From Microcebus murinus (lineage: Eukaryota; Chordata; Mammalia; Primates; Cheirogaleidae): a stretch of DNA of 64,000 bases. Each line of letters begins with the position of its first letter. The first letter of the stretch is position 1. The notes below the pieces were generated by a model, which made no database searches, was not told where the DNA came from, and worked only from the letters and a program-made list of their open reading frames with translations. Both the position numbers and the translations under genes were made by a program. Shown piece by piece: positions 1-10,615 of this stretch. The stretch covers positions 71,914,501 to 71,978,500 of the forward strand of contig NC_134136.1 of NCBI RefSeq assembly GCF_040939455.1, in the 5' to 3' direction.

Positions 1-180
1 TCTCTGTGCCACTAAGTATTATAATATGGATTTTATTACTTGTCTACCTAACTAATATACTTCAAGCAATGCCATAAAACAGAATTTATATAAGCAAGTT
101 ATAATAGTCTCACAGAATCTTTGAGGTACAAGTTATTGTCTTCAGTCTTAAAAATTATTGGATTTCTCTGGACAGTCTAG
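1..180. other. Intergenic sequence, no gene seen
   Basis: AT-rich DNA without a convincing open reading frame or known repeat. Its last part (about 153-186) resembles sequence just after the neighbouring L1 tail and may be one arm of its target-site duplication. Confidence 0.5.
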
Positions 181-186
181 AAAAAA

Positions 187-669
187 GACACCTGCACCCA
201 AATGTTTATAGCAGCACAATTCATAATGGCAAGACTGTGGAAACAGCCCAAGTGCCCATCAATCCAAGAATGGATTAATAAAATGTGATATATGTATACC
301 ATGGAGTACTATTCAGCTCTAAGAAACAATGGTGATATAGCATATCTTATATTTTCCTGGTTAGAGCTGGAACCCATATTACTAAGTGAAGTATCTCAAG
401 AATGGAAAAACAAACACCACATATACTCACCAGCAAAATGGTATTAACTGAGCAGCACCTAAATGGACACATAGGTACAACAGTAATTGGGTACTGGGCA
501 GGTGGGAGGGGGGAGGGTGGTGGGTATATACATACATAATGAGTGAGATGTGCACCATCTGGGGGATGGTCACACTGGAGACTCAGACTTGTGGGGGGAG
601 GGGGGAAGGGCATTTTTTGAAACCTTAAAATTTGTACCCCCATAATATGCCGAAATAAAAAAAAAAAAG
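187..669 (+). mobile_element. 5'-truncated L1 insertion (ORF2 end and 3' UTR)
   Basis: The element enters L1 inside the last ORF2 codons, passes the ORF2 end near 445, then shows the 3' UTR with two G-rich tracts (about 505-525 and 594-616) and the gtacccccataatatgc terminus followed by an A-rich tail (656-669). It matches the tails of the other L1 copies in this window. The flanks share aattattgga and acagtct motifs (153-180 and 670-690), consistent with a decayed target-site duplication. It has no coding capacity. Confidence 0.9.
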
Positions 670-846
670 AATTATTGGAAATACAGTCTGGAAAAAAATA
701 GTTTGTATTCTCTATGAACCTTCCATGTTCATGACTATGAATTGTTAAAGCATCTCATTGTTTAAGGCCAAAATTATTAAGGTAAGTATTTCCCTAATGG
801 AAATAAATTAACTTGCTGTTGGTTTACCAAATAAAAATGCTAATCT
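670..846. other. Intergenic spacer with the left duplication of L1-A
   Basis: No gene seen. The last 14 bases (833-846, aaaaatgctaatct) recur exactly at 6370-6383 and form the target-site duplication of the L1 between them. Confidence 0.85.
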
Positions 847-858
847 GGAGGGAGGATC

Positions 859-868
859 AAGATGGCGG
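859..868 (+). promoter_or_regulatory. YY1-type motif at the L1-A start
   Basis: The motif aagatggcgg lies 12 bases inside L1-A. In human L1 the same motif binds YY1 and directs accurate transcription initiation; its role here is inferred. L1-C and L1-D keep it. Confidence 0.7.
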
Positions 869-2413
869 ACCAGAACCACTGCTAGACAGAGTGTCTCTGC
901 AGAAAAGACAGATTCTAACAGAAATTAGAAAAAACAAGCAAGAAGACGAGCATACAGCAGATGAGGGCCAGAAGGAAGGGTACCTGAGACCACGGGAGAC
1001 TCCACGGGAGGAGCTTGTGGAGGAGAACTGGAAGCTGAGACCGCTTGAGCAGCCTGGAGACAATCGGAAAGGGTGGGTGGATAAGTCACCTTTCCCCTCC
1101 CCTGCACCTGGGACTGCTAGTGGGCTCCCCAGTGGGTGGAGAGACCTGCGGACACCAGCCCAGGGATGGCTGCCGCCAGCGAGTGGTAAGCCTGTAGCGG
1201 ACACGGCACCAGGCTCCCAAATCCCTTGGGGCACCTCCGTGTGCACAGACCCGAGCCTCGCAGCAGGTGCCATATTGCCTCCTTCTCCCCACCCCTGACC
1301 CTACCTGTGGCTGTCCAAGAGACAATATAGCCACCAGTTGGAGGCACCTCCAGGGAATAGAACTTTCTCTTTTGGGAACCCACAGCTGACTAAGGGGAAC
1401 TCAGACTGTGACCTCCCTACCTGCTAGCCTTCCCAGGTGCTGCTGGCACGGTGATCCCAGGAGAACAGGGCAGACCCTGAGGCTGAGAGACATAGACCCA
1501 GCTTGGGCTCCTGTGGGCGAATTGGAACTGGCACTCCTCTCACTGGTGGGGATATAGTTCAAACTCTGGGACCCAGAGGTCAGACCTGCAGACCAGATCC
1601 CGTGCACCGAGGTCTAGCATTGCCCGGGGCACAGAAGGAATAAAGGTGAATAGCCTACTGAGGTGTGTGTGCTTCCAGGGGCAGATCAGCGTCCTAGAGG
1701 GAAACCCTCCTCTCAAAAGGAGGCTGTACACCCAACCCAGGTGGCTTTCCTGTGCAAGGATCCTCCCCGCCGGCATCATAATTCGGGAAGGCCTGGTGGA
1801 GTGTGGTCTGGCCTTCTGGCAAAGGCCCAGGAGTAGCTGCGGAGTTGGGGAGAGTGGAAAGAAGTGAGGCCTGCTCCAGACTGCGGGTCTCAGACAGACC
1901 TACCCACACACACAGATTTTCTGATTGAGCGGGGCCATTCCAGCCCCTCCCTGACAGATGTTCCTGGAAGCAGAGAACAGAACTTTGACCCCTGCTAACG
2001 GCATTGGTGGTGCCTGAGGGCAGGCTTACAAAACCCAGCTCCACCCAGACTCTCTCCTAGATCAGCCCTCACTGAGGGGGAGAAAAGGACACACCTGGAA
2101 ATCCCAGGGCACCACTGACCACCTGAGGCACTAGGATGCCTCTCTACAGGAACAAGAGCTGATAACAGGACACTAAAACAACAGCATAGCCTGTTCCTCT
2201 AAGTAAGCACCATCTACTGACAGGGAGGACATCCTGCACAGCCTTTTCACAGCACCTACTGACTCACTATACAGGGAGTGGTCGAATCTCACCAACAGAC
2301 ACCAACTACCAGCTCAGAAACTAAACAAGGCGTGTGAATACCTAAACAAAAACCTAAAGAAATGAAACAAAAACTGATCGACGGGAAAAAATCAGTGAAG
2401 GAACTCAGGAAAT

Positions 2414-2722
2414 ATGAAGAACCAAACGGAAAACACACACCCAAAGAGGAGCACCAGCCCCCTAGAAATGGACACCAACCAAAATCAGGCAACCAAAATG
2501 ACAGAAGAGGAATTTCATATGTGGATCATAAGAACACTCACCAACCTGCAACAAAAAGTCAATAAGCAACACAAAGAAAGCACGAAAAGCCTCCAAGACC
2601 TAGAACAAAAGTTGACTAAAGAAATAGACACAATGAAGAAAAGTTTAACCGAACTCCTGGAAATGAAGAATCAATTCAGGAAACTACAAAACACAGTGGA
2701 AAGTCTCAAGAACTGGGTAGAT
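2414..2722 (+). pseudogene. L1-A ORF1 remnant (N-terminus and coiled coil only)
   Basis: About 100 codons match the start of the L1 ORF1 proteins elsewhere in the window: the basic and polar N-terminus, a TEEEFHMWIIRTL segment, then heptad-like coiled coil. The RNA-recognition and C-terminal domains needed for RNA binding are absent, because the sequence jumps near 2722 straight into the ORF2 endonuclease region in another frame. Short AGAT-like homology at the junction suggests a deletion rather than a splice. Confidence 0.85.
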
Positions 2723-5700
2723 CTGCAGGACATTCTACCCAAAATCCACTGAATATACGTTCTTCTCATCAGCTCACGGGACATTCTCTAAGATTGATCA
2801 TATCCTAGGACACAAAGTAAATCTCAAGAAATTTAAAAAAATAGAAATCATACCATGTATCTTCTCGGATCACAGTGGAATAAAACTAGAAATCAACCCT
2901 AACAGAAATTCACATTTCTAAACTAAACATGGAAATAAAACAACCTCGTATTAAATGATTACTTCATAAATAAAGAAATCAAGATGAAAATAAAAAAAAT
3001 TCTATGAACAAAATGACAATGTAGAGACAAGTTATCAAATCCTCTGGGACACAACTAAAGCAGTTCTGAGAGGAAAGTTTATCTCCATGAATGCTTATAA
3101 CCAAAAGTCAAAAAGATCATAAATAGACAATGTAATGAAACGAATAAAAGAGCTGAAAAAAGAAGAACAGACTAACCCCAAACCCTGCAGAAGAAGTGAA
3201 AACAACAGGATCAAATCAGAACTAAACAAAATTGAAAACAGGGAAGCTATTCAGGAGATTAATAAAACAAAAAGTTGGTTCTTTGAAAAAATAAACAAAA
3301 TTGACACACCATTGGCTAAGCTAATGAAAAGCAGAAAAGATAAATCTCTAATAAGCTCCACAAGGAACAAAAAAGGAGATATCACAACTGATCCCAAAGA
3401 GATGCAAGATACAATTTATGAATACTACAAAAATCTTTATGTACACAAACTGGAAAATGTGGAGGAAATGGACAAATTTCTAGAAACACACAGCCTGCTT
3501 AGGCTCAACCAGGAAGAAATAGATTCCCTGAACAGACCAATCTCAATAGCTGAAAAAGAAAGAGCAATTAAAAATCTCTCTAAAGAGAAATGTCCCGGTC
3601 GATAGTTTCACACACGAATTTTACCACACTTACAAGGAAGAACTAGTACCTATCTTGCAGAAACTATGCCACAACATCAAGAAGAACGGAAACCTCCCTG
3701 ACACCTTTTATGAAGCATATATCACTCTGATACCCAAACCAGGAATGGATGAAACAAAAAAAGAAAACTGCAGACCAATATCCCTAATGAATATAGATGC
3801 AAAAATTTTCAACAAAAATTTAGGTAACCGAATCCAGACGCTTATCAAAAAAATAATCCATCATGACCAAGTGGGCTTCATCCCAGGGATGCAGGGTTGG
3901 TTCAACATATGTAAATCTATAAATACAATTCACCACATAAACAGAGGCAAAAACAAAGACCACATGATTCTTTCAATAGATGTAGAATAAGCTTTTGACA
4001 AAATTCAACACCCTTTCATGATACGAACACTTAAGAAAATAGGCATAGAAGGGACATACCTAAAAATGATACAAGCCATATATGACAGACCCATAGCCAA
4101 CATCATACTGAATGGGGGAAAAATTGAAATCATTCCCACTTAGAACTGGAACCAGACAAGGCTGCCCACTATCTCCACTTCTGTTCAACATAGTGCTGGA
4201 AGTCTTGGCTACAGCAATCAGACAGGAAAATGGAATCAAAGGTATCCAAATAGGGGCAGAAGAGATCAAACTTTCACTGTTTGCTGATGATATGATATTG
4301 TATCTAGAAAACTGCAAAGATTCAACCAAGAAACTCCTGGAACTGATCAATGAATTTAATAAAGTCTCAGGATACAAAATCAATACACAGAAATCAGAGG
4401 CATCCATATACGCCAACAACAATCTAATTGAGAACCAAATCAAAGACTCACTTCCCTTCACAATTGGAACAAAGAAATTAAAGTACCTAGGAATATACTT
4501 AACCTAGGAGGTAAAAGACCTCTACAGGGAGAACTATGAAACACTGAAGAAGGAAATAGCAGAGGATGTAAACAGATGGAAATCCATACCATGCTCGTGG
4601 ATCGGCAGACTCAACATCATTAAAATGTCTATACTACCCAACTGATCTACAGATTCAATGCAATATCTATTAAAATCCCATCAGCATTCTTCACAGATAC
4701 AGAAAAAATAATTTTACGCTTCATTTGGAACCAAAGAATTCCCCGAATATCAAAAGCATTCTAGGCAACAAAAACAAAATGGGAGGCATTAATATGCCAG
4801 ATATCAAACTATACTACAAAGTTGTAGTAATTAAATCAATCTGTATTGGCTCAAAAATAGGAATATTGACTAGTGGAACAGATGTGAGAATACTGATATA
4901 AAACCATTCTCATATAGCCATCTAATCTTTGACAAAGCAGACAAAAACATACGCTGGGGAAAAGAATCCCTTTTCAATAAATGGTGCTGGGAATACTCTA
5001 AAATCTCTCTAAAGAGAAATGTCCCGGTCGATGGTTTCACACACGAATTTTACCACACTTACAAGGAAGAACTAGTACATATCTTGCAGAAACTATGCGA
5101 CAACATCGAGAATCCACTTGTAGAAGGGTAAAACAGGACCCACAACTTTCACCTCTCACAAAAATCAACTCACGCTGGATAACATACTTAAACCTAAGGT
5201 ATGAAACTATTAGAACTCTACAGGAAAATGTTGGAAACACTCTCCTAGACATCGGCCTTGGCAAAGAGTTTATGAGGAAGTCCACAAAGGCAATCACAGC
5301 AGCAACAAAAATAAATAAATAGGACATGATGAAACTACAAAGCTTCTGCACAGCCAAAGAAATAGTCATGAAAGTAAACAGACAACCTACAGAATGGGAG
5401 AAAATTTTTACATCCTATGCTTCCGATAAGGGGCCGATAACTAGAATATACTTAGAACTCACGAAAGTCAGCAGGAAAAAATCAAATAACCCTATTAAAA
5501 AGTGAGCAAAGGACTTGAACAGAAAGCTTTCTAAAGAAGACAGAAGAATGGCCAACAAACATATGAAAAAAAGGCTCAACATCTCTAATCATCAGGGAAA
5601 TGCAAATCAAAACCACAATGAGATATCACTTAACTCCAGTGTGAATGGCCTTTATTAAAAAGTCTTCAAACAATAAATGCTGGCGTGGATATGGAGAGAG

Positions 5701-6118
5701 AGGAACACTCCTACACTGTTGGTGGGACTTCAAACTAGTTCAACATCTGTGGAAAGCAATATGGAGATACCTTAAAGCGATACAAGTGAATCTACCATTT
5801 GATCCAGCAATCCCATTGCTGGGCATCTACCCAAAAGATCCAATGACACTCTACAAATAGACACCTGCACTCGAGTGTTTATAGCAGCACAATTCATAAT
5901 TGCAAGGCTGTGGAAACAGCCCAAGTGCCCATCAATCCAAGAGTGGATTAATAAAATGTGGTATATGTATGCTATGGAGTACTATTCAGATCTAAAACAA
6001 TGGTGATATAGCACATCTTATATTTTCCTGGTTAGAGCTGGAACCCATACTATTAAGTGAAGTTTCCCAAGAATGGAAAAACGAGCACCACATATACTCA
6101 CCAGCAAATTGGTATTAA
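2723..6118 (+). pseudogene. L1-A ORF2 remnant (endonuclease end, RT, C-terminal domain)
   Basis: The sequence enters ORF2 within the endonuclease (about residue 198 by comparison with L1-B), so the N-terminal catalytic residues are missing. Recognisable further on are the [16 protein letters not shown] block, the RT block [15 protein letters not shown] near 4145, and the FADDMILYL motif with its catalytic aspartates near 4280. Many stops and indels separate the open stretches (3135-3605, 3655-3990, 4112-4507, 5645-5860). A 113-bp segment at 5000-5112 is out of place. At the TGT-R-QGC site this copy still has an arginine codon, unlike L1-B and L1-C. Confidence 0.92.
5000..5112 (+). repeat. Misplaced duplicate of 3571-3683 inside L1-A
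   Basis: This block is a near-identical copy of 3571-3683 of the same L1. It shares private changes absent from L1-B, L1-C and L1-D (for example tctctctaaagag and gtcccggtcgat). It replaces about 8-10 bases of the normal ORF2 sequence between the ggtgctggga and tgtagaagg blocks. Confidence 0.9.
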
Positions 6119-6190
6119 CTGAGCAGTACCTAAGTGGACACATAGTTACTACAGTAATAGGGTATTGGACAGGTGGGAGAGGGAGGGGGG

Positions 6191-6198
<8 letters not shown>

Positions 6199-6241
<43 letters not shown>
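6199..6241. repeat. (TA)n microsatellite in the L1-A 3' UTR
   Basis: An uninterrupted TA run of about 43 bases, where sister L1 copies have the short tract tatatacatacata. The L1 tail continues on both sides, so the microsatellite grew from the L1 sequence. Confidence 0.95.
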
Positions 6242-6244
<3 letters not shown>

Positions 6245-6383
6245 GTGAGATGTGCACCATCTGGGGATGGTCATGCTGGAGACTCAGACTTGTGGGGGGA
6301 ATGGGGGAATGGGCATTTATTGAAACCTTAAAATCTGTACCCCCGTAATATGCTGAAATGAAAAAATAAAAAAATGCTAATCT

Positions 6384-6498
6384 TAGTTTTGAAATAAATA
6401 AAAATGGCATAGCCACCCAGAATATTTTATCTCTCATTTTTTTCTATTCAGAAAAGAAAAATCTTACTAAAACTCTTATATTCACAATAATAACTTTT
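6384..6498. other. Short intergenic spacer
   Basis: No gene seen. It ends in taataactttt (6488-6498), the left target-site duplication of the following Alu. Confidence 0.8.
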
Positions 6499-6825
<327 letters not shown>

Positions 6826-6836
6826 TAATAACTTTT

Positions 6837-7229
6837 ATTTCTATAATTAAATTAGTTTTATAGTGTCCTTAGCAAGGTAAAGAGCCACTGTTAAATCTTT
6901 ATATTATGTATAATTCTGAGAATACCTACCATTTTTATTATCAAAATATTTTTCACCTGTGTTTAACATGCTTCAACAAAGGACTGTCATTTCTGATTAT
7001 TGAAAAATCAAATCAATATGCAGCTTAAATGATTAAATGAAGAATGTTAATAATTTTACAAGCTGAGAAACAAAATAAATAGAGAAAACACAAGAAACAC
7101 AATTTCTTTAATGCAATTGCTAAAAGTCTGTATAGAACAAAATGAAAAAATACCTTAAGGTATATGTATTTTAAAAATGTATTAATATAATCATGTGAAC
7201 AAAACCATATATTACAAGTGGTTATGAGT
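6837..7229. other. AT-rich intergenic DNA
   Basis: No gene or recognisable repeat; the short reading frames show no family features. Confidence 0.5.
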
Positions 7230-7382
7230 ACCTTTTTTTCTTTTTTTTGGAGACTGGGTCTCACTCTGTTGCTCAGGCTGGAGTGCAGTGGTGTGATAGT
7301 TCACCCCAGCCTCCAAAGATCCTCCCACCTCAGCCTCTCCAGTCATTGGGATTACAGCTATGACCTACTGCACTTGGCAAAA
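7230..7382 (-). mobile_element. Old monomeric Alu-like SINE (FLAM/FRAM type)
   Basis: A T-rich start, then ggagactgggtctcactctg and gctcaggctggagtgcagtgg, ending near the cacttggc terminus. It is about half an Alu long and well diverged, so it is read as an ancient monomer rather than a truncated dimer. The plus-strand reading frame across it is only an Alu shadow. Confidence 0.8.
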
Positions 7383-7659
7383 CATTTTACTTTACAAGAA
7401 AGTTAAGCAAAATATAATACACTGTACATTTATTAATGTAGTAATGACACAACTATGGCATGTACATATAGTTCAATATATTGCATGTATTTCAATGTTC
7501 CTTAATTTTTTTCTGCTCATCATGCACAAGCCCCCATTAAAGAACATTTTCTCATTTCATTCTCCATCATATGCATAAAGTATATAAAATATTTCTCAGA
7601 TGAGAGCAAGCTTTACATGAAACCTGCCGAAGAATAATATCCTATATCAACTTTCTTCA
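7383..7659. other. Intergenic sequence, nothing recognised
   Basis: AT-rich; no gene or repeat family recognised. Confidence 0.4.
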
Positions 7660-7870
7660 GTCTATGTTGAGCAATGGCATTGTTGACATTTGAGCCCAGA
7701 TGATTCCTTGTTGTAGTTTTCCATGTAGGGTGTTTAGCACAATCTGTGGTGTCTATCCACCATCTACCCACTAAATGTCAGTTAGAACTCTTCTCCAGGT
7801 TATAACAACCAAAAATGTCTCTAGACATTGCCAAGTGTCCCTTGGAGGCAAAATTGCCCCTGAGTTAACT
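7660..7870 (-). mobile_element. MER20, non-autonomous hAT-Charlie transposon
   Basis: The block containing gttgacatttgagcccagat, atgtctctagacattgccaa and ggcaaaattgcccctg matches the minus strand of the MER20 consensus as I know it. About 210 bp, nearly complete. In eutherians some MER20 copies act as regulatory elements; nothing here shows that for this copy. Confidence 0.85.
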
Positions 7871-8142
7871 CCATGTTGACATTTGAGATAAAACCTGAGT
7901 CTCATTCTGTGTGTCTGTCTAGTGGAGAAGGAAGATTAATAGCTTCAAGTTATATGTAAACTATCTTCTGTCTACCGAATATCATAGTGGAAACTGAGAA
8001 AGAATGATGAAGTGATGAGAGTAATAGAAATGGCAGAGTTTTGTTTCTTTCTTGATTGAAGAAAAGTAAACAAAAAGAGAAAATTTTCAAAACTAAGCAG
8101 ATTTTTAAAATTATTTTTCTGTGAAGACTTTAAATACAATTG
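7871..8142. other. Intergenic sequence, no gene seen
   Basis: AT-rich with no clear repeat match. It leads directly into the palindrome at 8143. Confidence 0.4.
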
Positions 8143-8198
8143 AGCACAGTCCATTAGGTCATCTAATATATATATTAGATGACCTAATGGACTGTGCT
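8143..8198. repeat. Perfect 56-bp palindrome, 28-nt arms, no spacer
   Basis: The arm at 8143-8170 (agcacagtccattaggtcat followed by ctaatata) is exactly reverse-complementary to 8171-8198, with the centre inside a TA run. It can extrude as a cruciform or fold as a hairpin. It abuts the (TA)n tract at 8199. Confidence 0.97.
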
Positions 8199-8211
8199 AT
8201 ATATATATATA

Positions 8212-8252
<41 letters not shown>
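8199..8252. repeat. (TA)n microsatellite with one interruption
   Basis: A TA-dinucleotide run interrupted once by aaga near 8211, beginning immediately at the right edge of the palindrome. Confidence 0.95.
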
Positions 8253-8254
<2 letters not shown>

Positions 8255-8920
8255 TGATTATGTCAGTATGTGTGCTGTGGAATAGGTATCCAGAGGGCAA
8301 GGGGACTAAAAGAAAAGCTAGAACTGGGGAAATCAGACTGCACATAAAATACAAGTCAGGAAAGCAGTGAAATAGAAAGCCGGGAAAGCAAACAGAAATC
8401 AAGTGAAAAAAAAAAAAAAATTGCAAACAGAGTAATCAAACAGGAAATTCCTTGGAACTGAGGGAATAAAGCAAGGCAGGCAGCAAAATATATGCAAGGC
8501 CCCAACAACAAGATAGGGCATCCATACTGAGATGACTTTGGGATGGCCTCCCCTCATGTCAACTTGCTTATTCTCCCTCCCTGTGGAGAGAGCCATCTCT
8601 CTAGTAAATCTGGCCTACAAACTTGCATGTGGTGATCACTGACAACAGATCTCTGGGTTGGTAGCATATAATCAGACACATTTGTTTGACACAGGTATTT
8701 CTGTGACACTGTGTCTAACAACAAATATCAAGTTAATAGATTGTGTCTGCCTTGACACATCTGGTTGGTTTCCATCTCATTGTTATAATGATGGCTACCA
8801 TTTTTCAATATAGACCATGGGCATACATTTAGACTAAAAGTGTGATGGATTGTGTTTGTATTTGCTTTCTCATTTTCCAAGTAAATTTCAAAAACTTACA
8901 TAAGAAACCTCAGGATATCT
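8253..8920. other. Intergenic sequence with a poly-A tract
   Basis: Contains a run of about 15 A near 8406 and no recognisable gene or repeat family. Confidence 0.4.
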
Positions 8921-8921
8921 C

Positions 8922-9135
8922 TTATTTTTATTTTTTATTTTTTTTTATTTCGGCATATTATGGGGGTAAAGATTTTAAAGTTTCAATACATGCCCTTTCC
9001 CCCCTCCCCCAGAAGTCTGATTTTCCAGCATGACCATCCCTCAGATGGTACACATGTCACTCATTGTGTATGTATATACCCGCCCCCCTCTCCCCTCTCC
9101 CCTCCCCAATACCCTATTACTGTAGTACCTATGTG
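8922..9135 (-). mobile_element. L1 3' end fragment
   Basis: Minus-strand L1 tail: the plus strand reads a T-rich run, cggcatattatgggggta, then the C-rich complement of the G-rich 3' UTR, and stops at ctattactgtagtacctatg. It is strongly 5'-truncated, about 215 bp, non-coding. Confidence 0.9.
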
Positions 9136-9244
9136 TGTGATGTGCTAAAAAGCCCTGAGTCTATTTAAAACCGAGTGTCAGAAGTTACATTTGTTCCAAA
9201 TTACAGAACATATGTTAGTAGAACACATGTTTTATTGCTTTTAT

Positions 9245-9412
9245 AGCACTTATCACCATCTGAAATTATATTTTCCCTTATATTGTGTCACCTGTAGAAG
9301 AATATGAGTTCTATGACTGTCATGCCCTGCTGTCTTGTTCACAGCTGTCTCCTCAGCACTAGAACAGCGTCTGGCATGTAACAGGCATTCAGTGAATGCT
9401 TGTAGAATGCAT
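9245..9412 (+). mobile_element. L2 LINE 3' end
   Basis: The string of motifs gcacttatcaccatctgaaa, ctgtctcctcagcactagaa, gtctggcatgtaacaggc and cattcagtgaatgcttg matches the 3' end of the ancient mammalian L2 family. Confidence 0.75.
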
Positions 9413-10568
9413 AAACAATCAGAGGACATGTTCCTGTTCCCACTCAGGTAACAAGTCCTTTTGAATATTTTGATCTGAGATAATTATACCTACCCAGAAA
9501 TACCATGCTATCTGCAGATATTGTCAGTCAAGCTCCCATGTAATTTGTAGGTCTCAGTGATAGTGATAGTGTCAACAGAGGATCTGTGGATTTCTCAGTG
9601 AACCATAGTTTAGGAAATCACTCTGATCTCCTCCATCCTGACACCAGCCACTAAAGACAGCATACCACCCTGAGAACTAGAAGTAGCACTAGTGGGTTTG
9701 GGGTAAAAGAGAGCCTGTGGAGCAAGACAAGTAATGAGGAGTTATGTTTTTACCTTCCCACCCAGTTCAATTAAATCTTGACCTTCAGCTGTATCTACAT
9801 AAGAAATAGAAACCTTTGAGTTGAGATATTGCCATGGAGTCCTACTGATACTGGATACAATGCATGGGTTTAACACTTCTTAAAGAAGAAATAAGTGAAC
9901 TAATTAGATTGCACATGCTACTACCTGCAACAATAAAGAGAGAATATTAGAAGTAGTACCATATGTATAACTAGCTCAGTGGACGAGTAAACAGTAACAG
10001 TTTAGGATCCATCCTAGTCCAGCCTCTGAAAAGTGATTATCTAGATCTGAGAACCAGAGGTATGCCACCCATTTAAAGCCTACTAAAAGCAAAGTGAATG
10101 GGCTGCCTAAGTGAAAAATTGCATCAAAAACATTGGTATTTTGAAAGAGGAATTCACAGCTGGGCAAGGCATGCTGTGAACATTGTCCTTCCTGAAAAAG
10201 AGGGCTGGAACAGACTTTGAAATGGCTCCTCATGACTAAGGAGCTCATGGTATGCCAAAGATTTAACTTAGTTCTTTGAAAATCATGCTATTTGAAGGGC
10301 ACACTGCTCTAGTTTCCTCCGTTTTGGTTTTATGCACAAAGATTTACTTGTAATGTATCCATACAGTAGCCATTTACCTTTAAAAATGAAGCATTTTAAC
10401 AACATTCTTTAAATTGCTAGATCCACTCTAAAACTTTAGACTATTTTTTAACATAAATAGCAAACTGTATTTAGTTTTTAAATATAAGTAATGATGACAG
10501 CATAAGAATTCAAAATTTCTTTGGAATGTAAGATGTGTTAAGATAGAGTGGAGGAACATCAAAATATA
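9413..10568. other. Intergenic sequence, no gene seen
   Basis: About 1.1 kb without a convincing reading frame or repeat match. Base composition is ordinary AT-rich primate DNA. Confidence 0.4.
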
Positions 10569-10615
10569 ATGATCAAATGATCATAAATCATCATTTATGA
10601 TCAAATGATCATAAA
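10569..10615. repeat. Duplicated 19-bp unit forming an imperfect palindrome
   Basis: The unit atgatcaaatgatcataaa occurs at 10569-10587 and 10597-10615. Because the unit is itself nearly self-complementary, the block also forms a hairpin with a few mismatches. Confidence 0.9.

Larger units (their letters stand above)
847..6369 (+). mobile_element. L1-A: LINE-1 with both ends present, internally rearranged
   Basis: The element begins with the L1 5' UTR signature (GATCAAGATGGCGGAC near 855) and ends with the 3' UTR and A-rich tail. It is bounded by an exact 14-bp duplication, so it arrived by target-primed reverse transcription as a full-length copy. Its length, about 5.5 kb against about 6.5 kb for L1-C, is explained by loss of the end of ORF1 and the start of ORF2 (junction near 2722), partly offset by a 113-bp internal duplication (5000-5112) and a (TA)n expansion in the 3' UTR. 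ORF2 carries many stops and frameshifts. It is an old dead copy. Confidence 0.96.

Noticed and set aside
7218..7406. 62-residue frame resembling Alu-derived exons
   Set aside because: It is translated old Alu sequence with no splice signals or partner exons.
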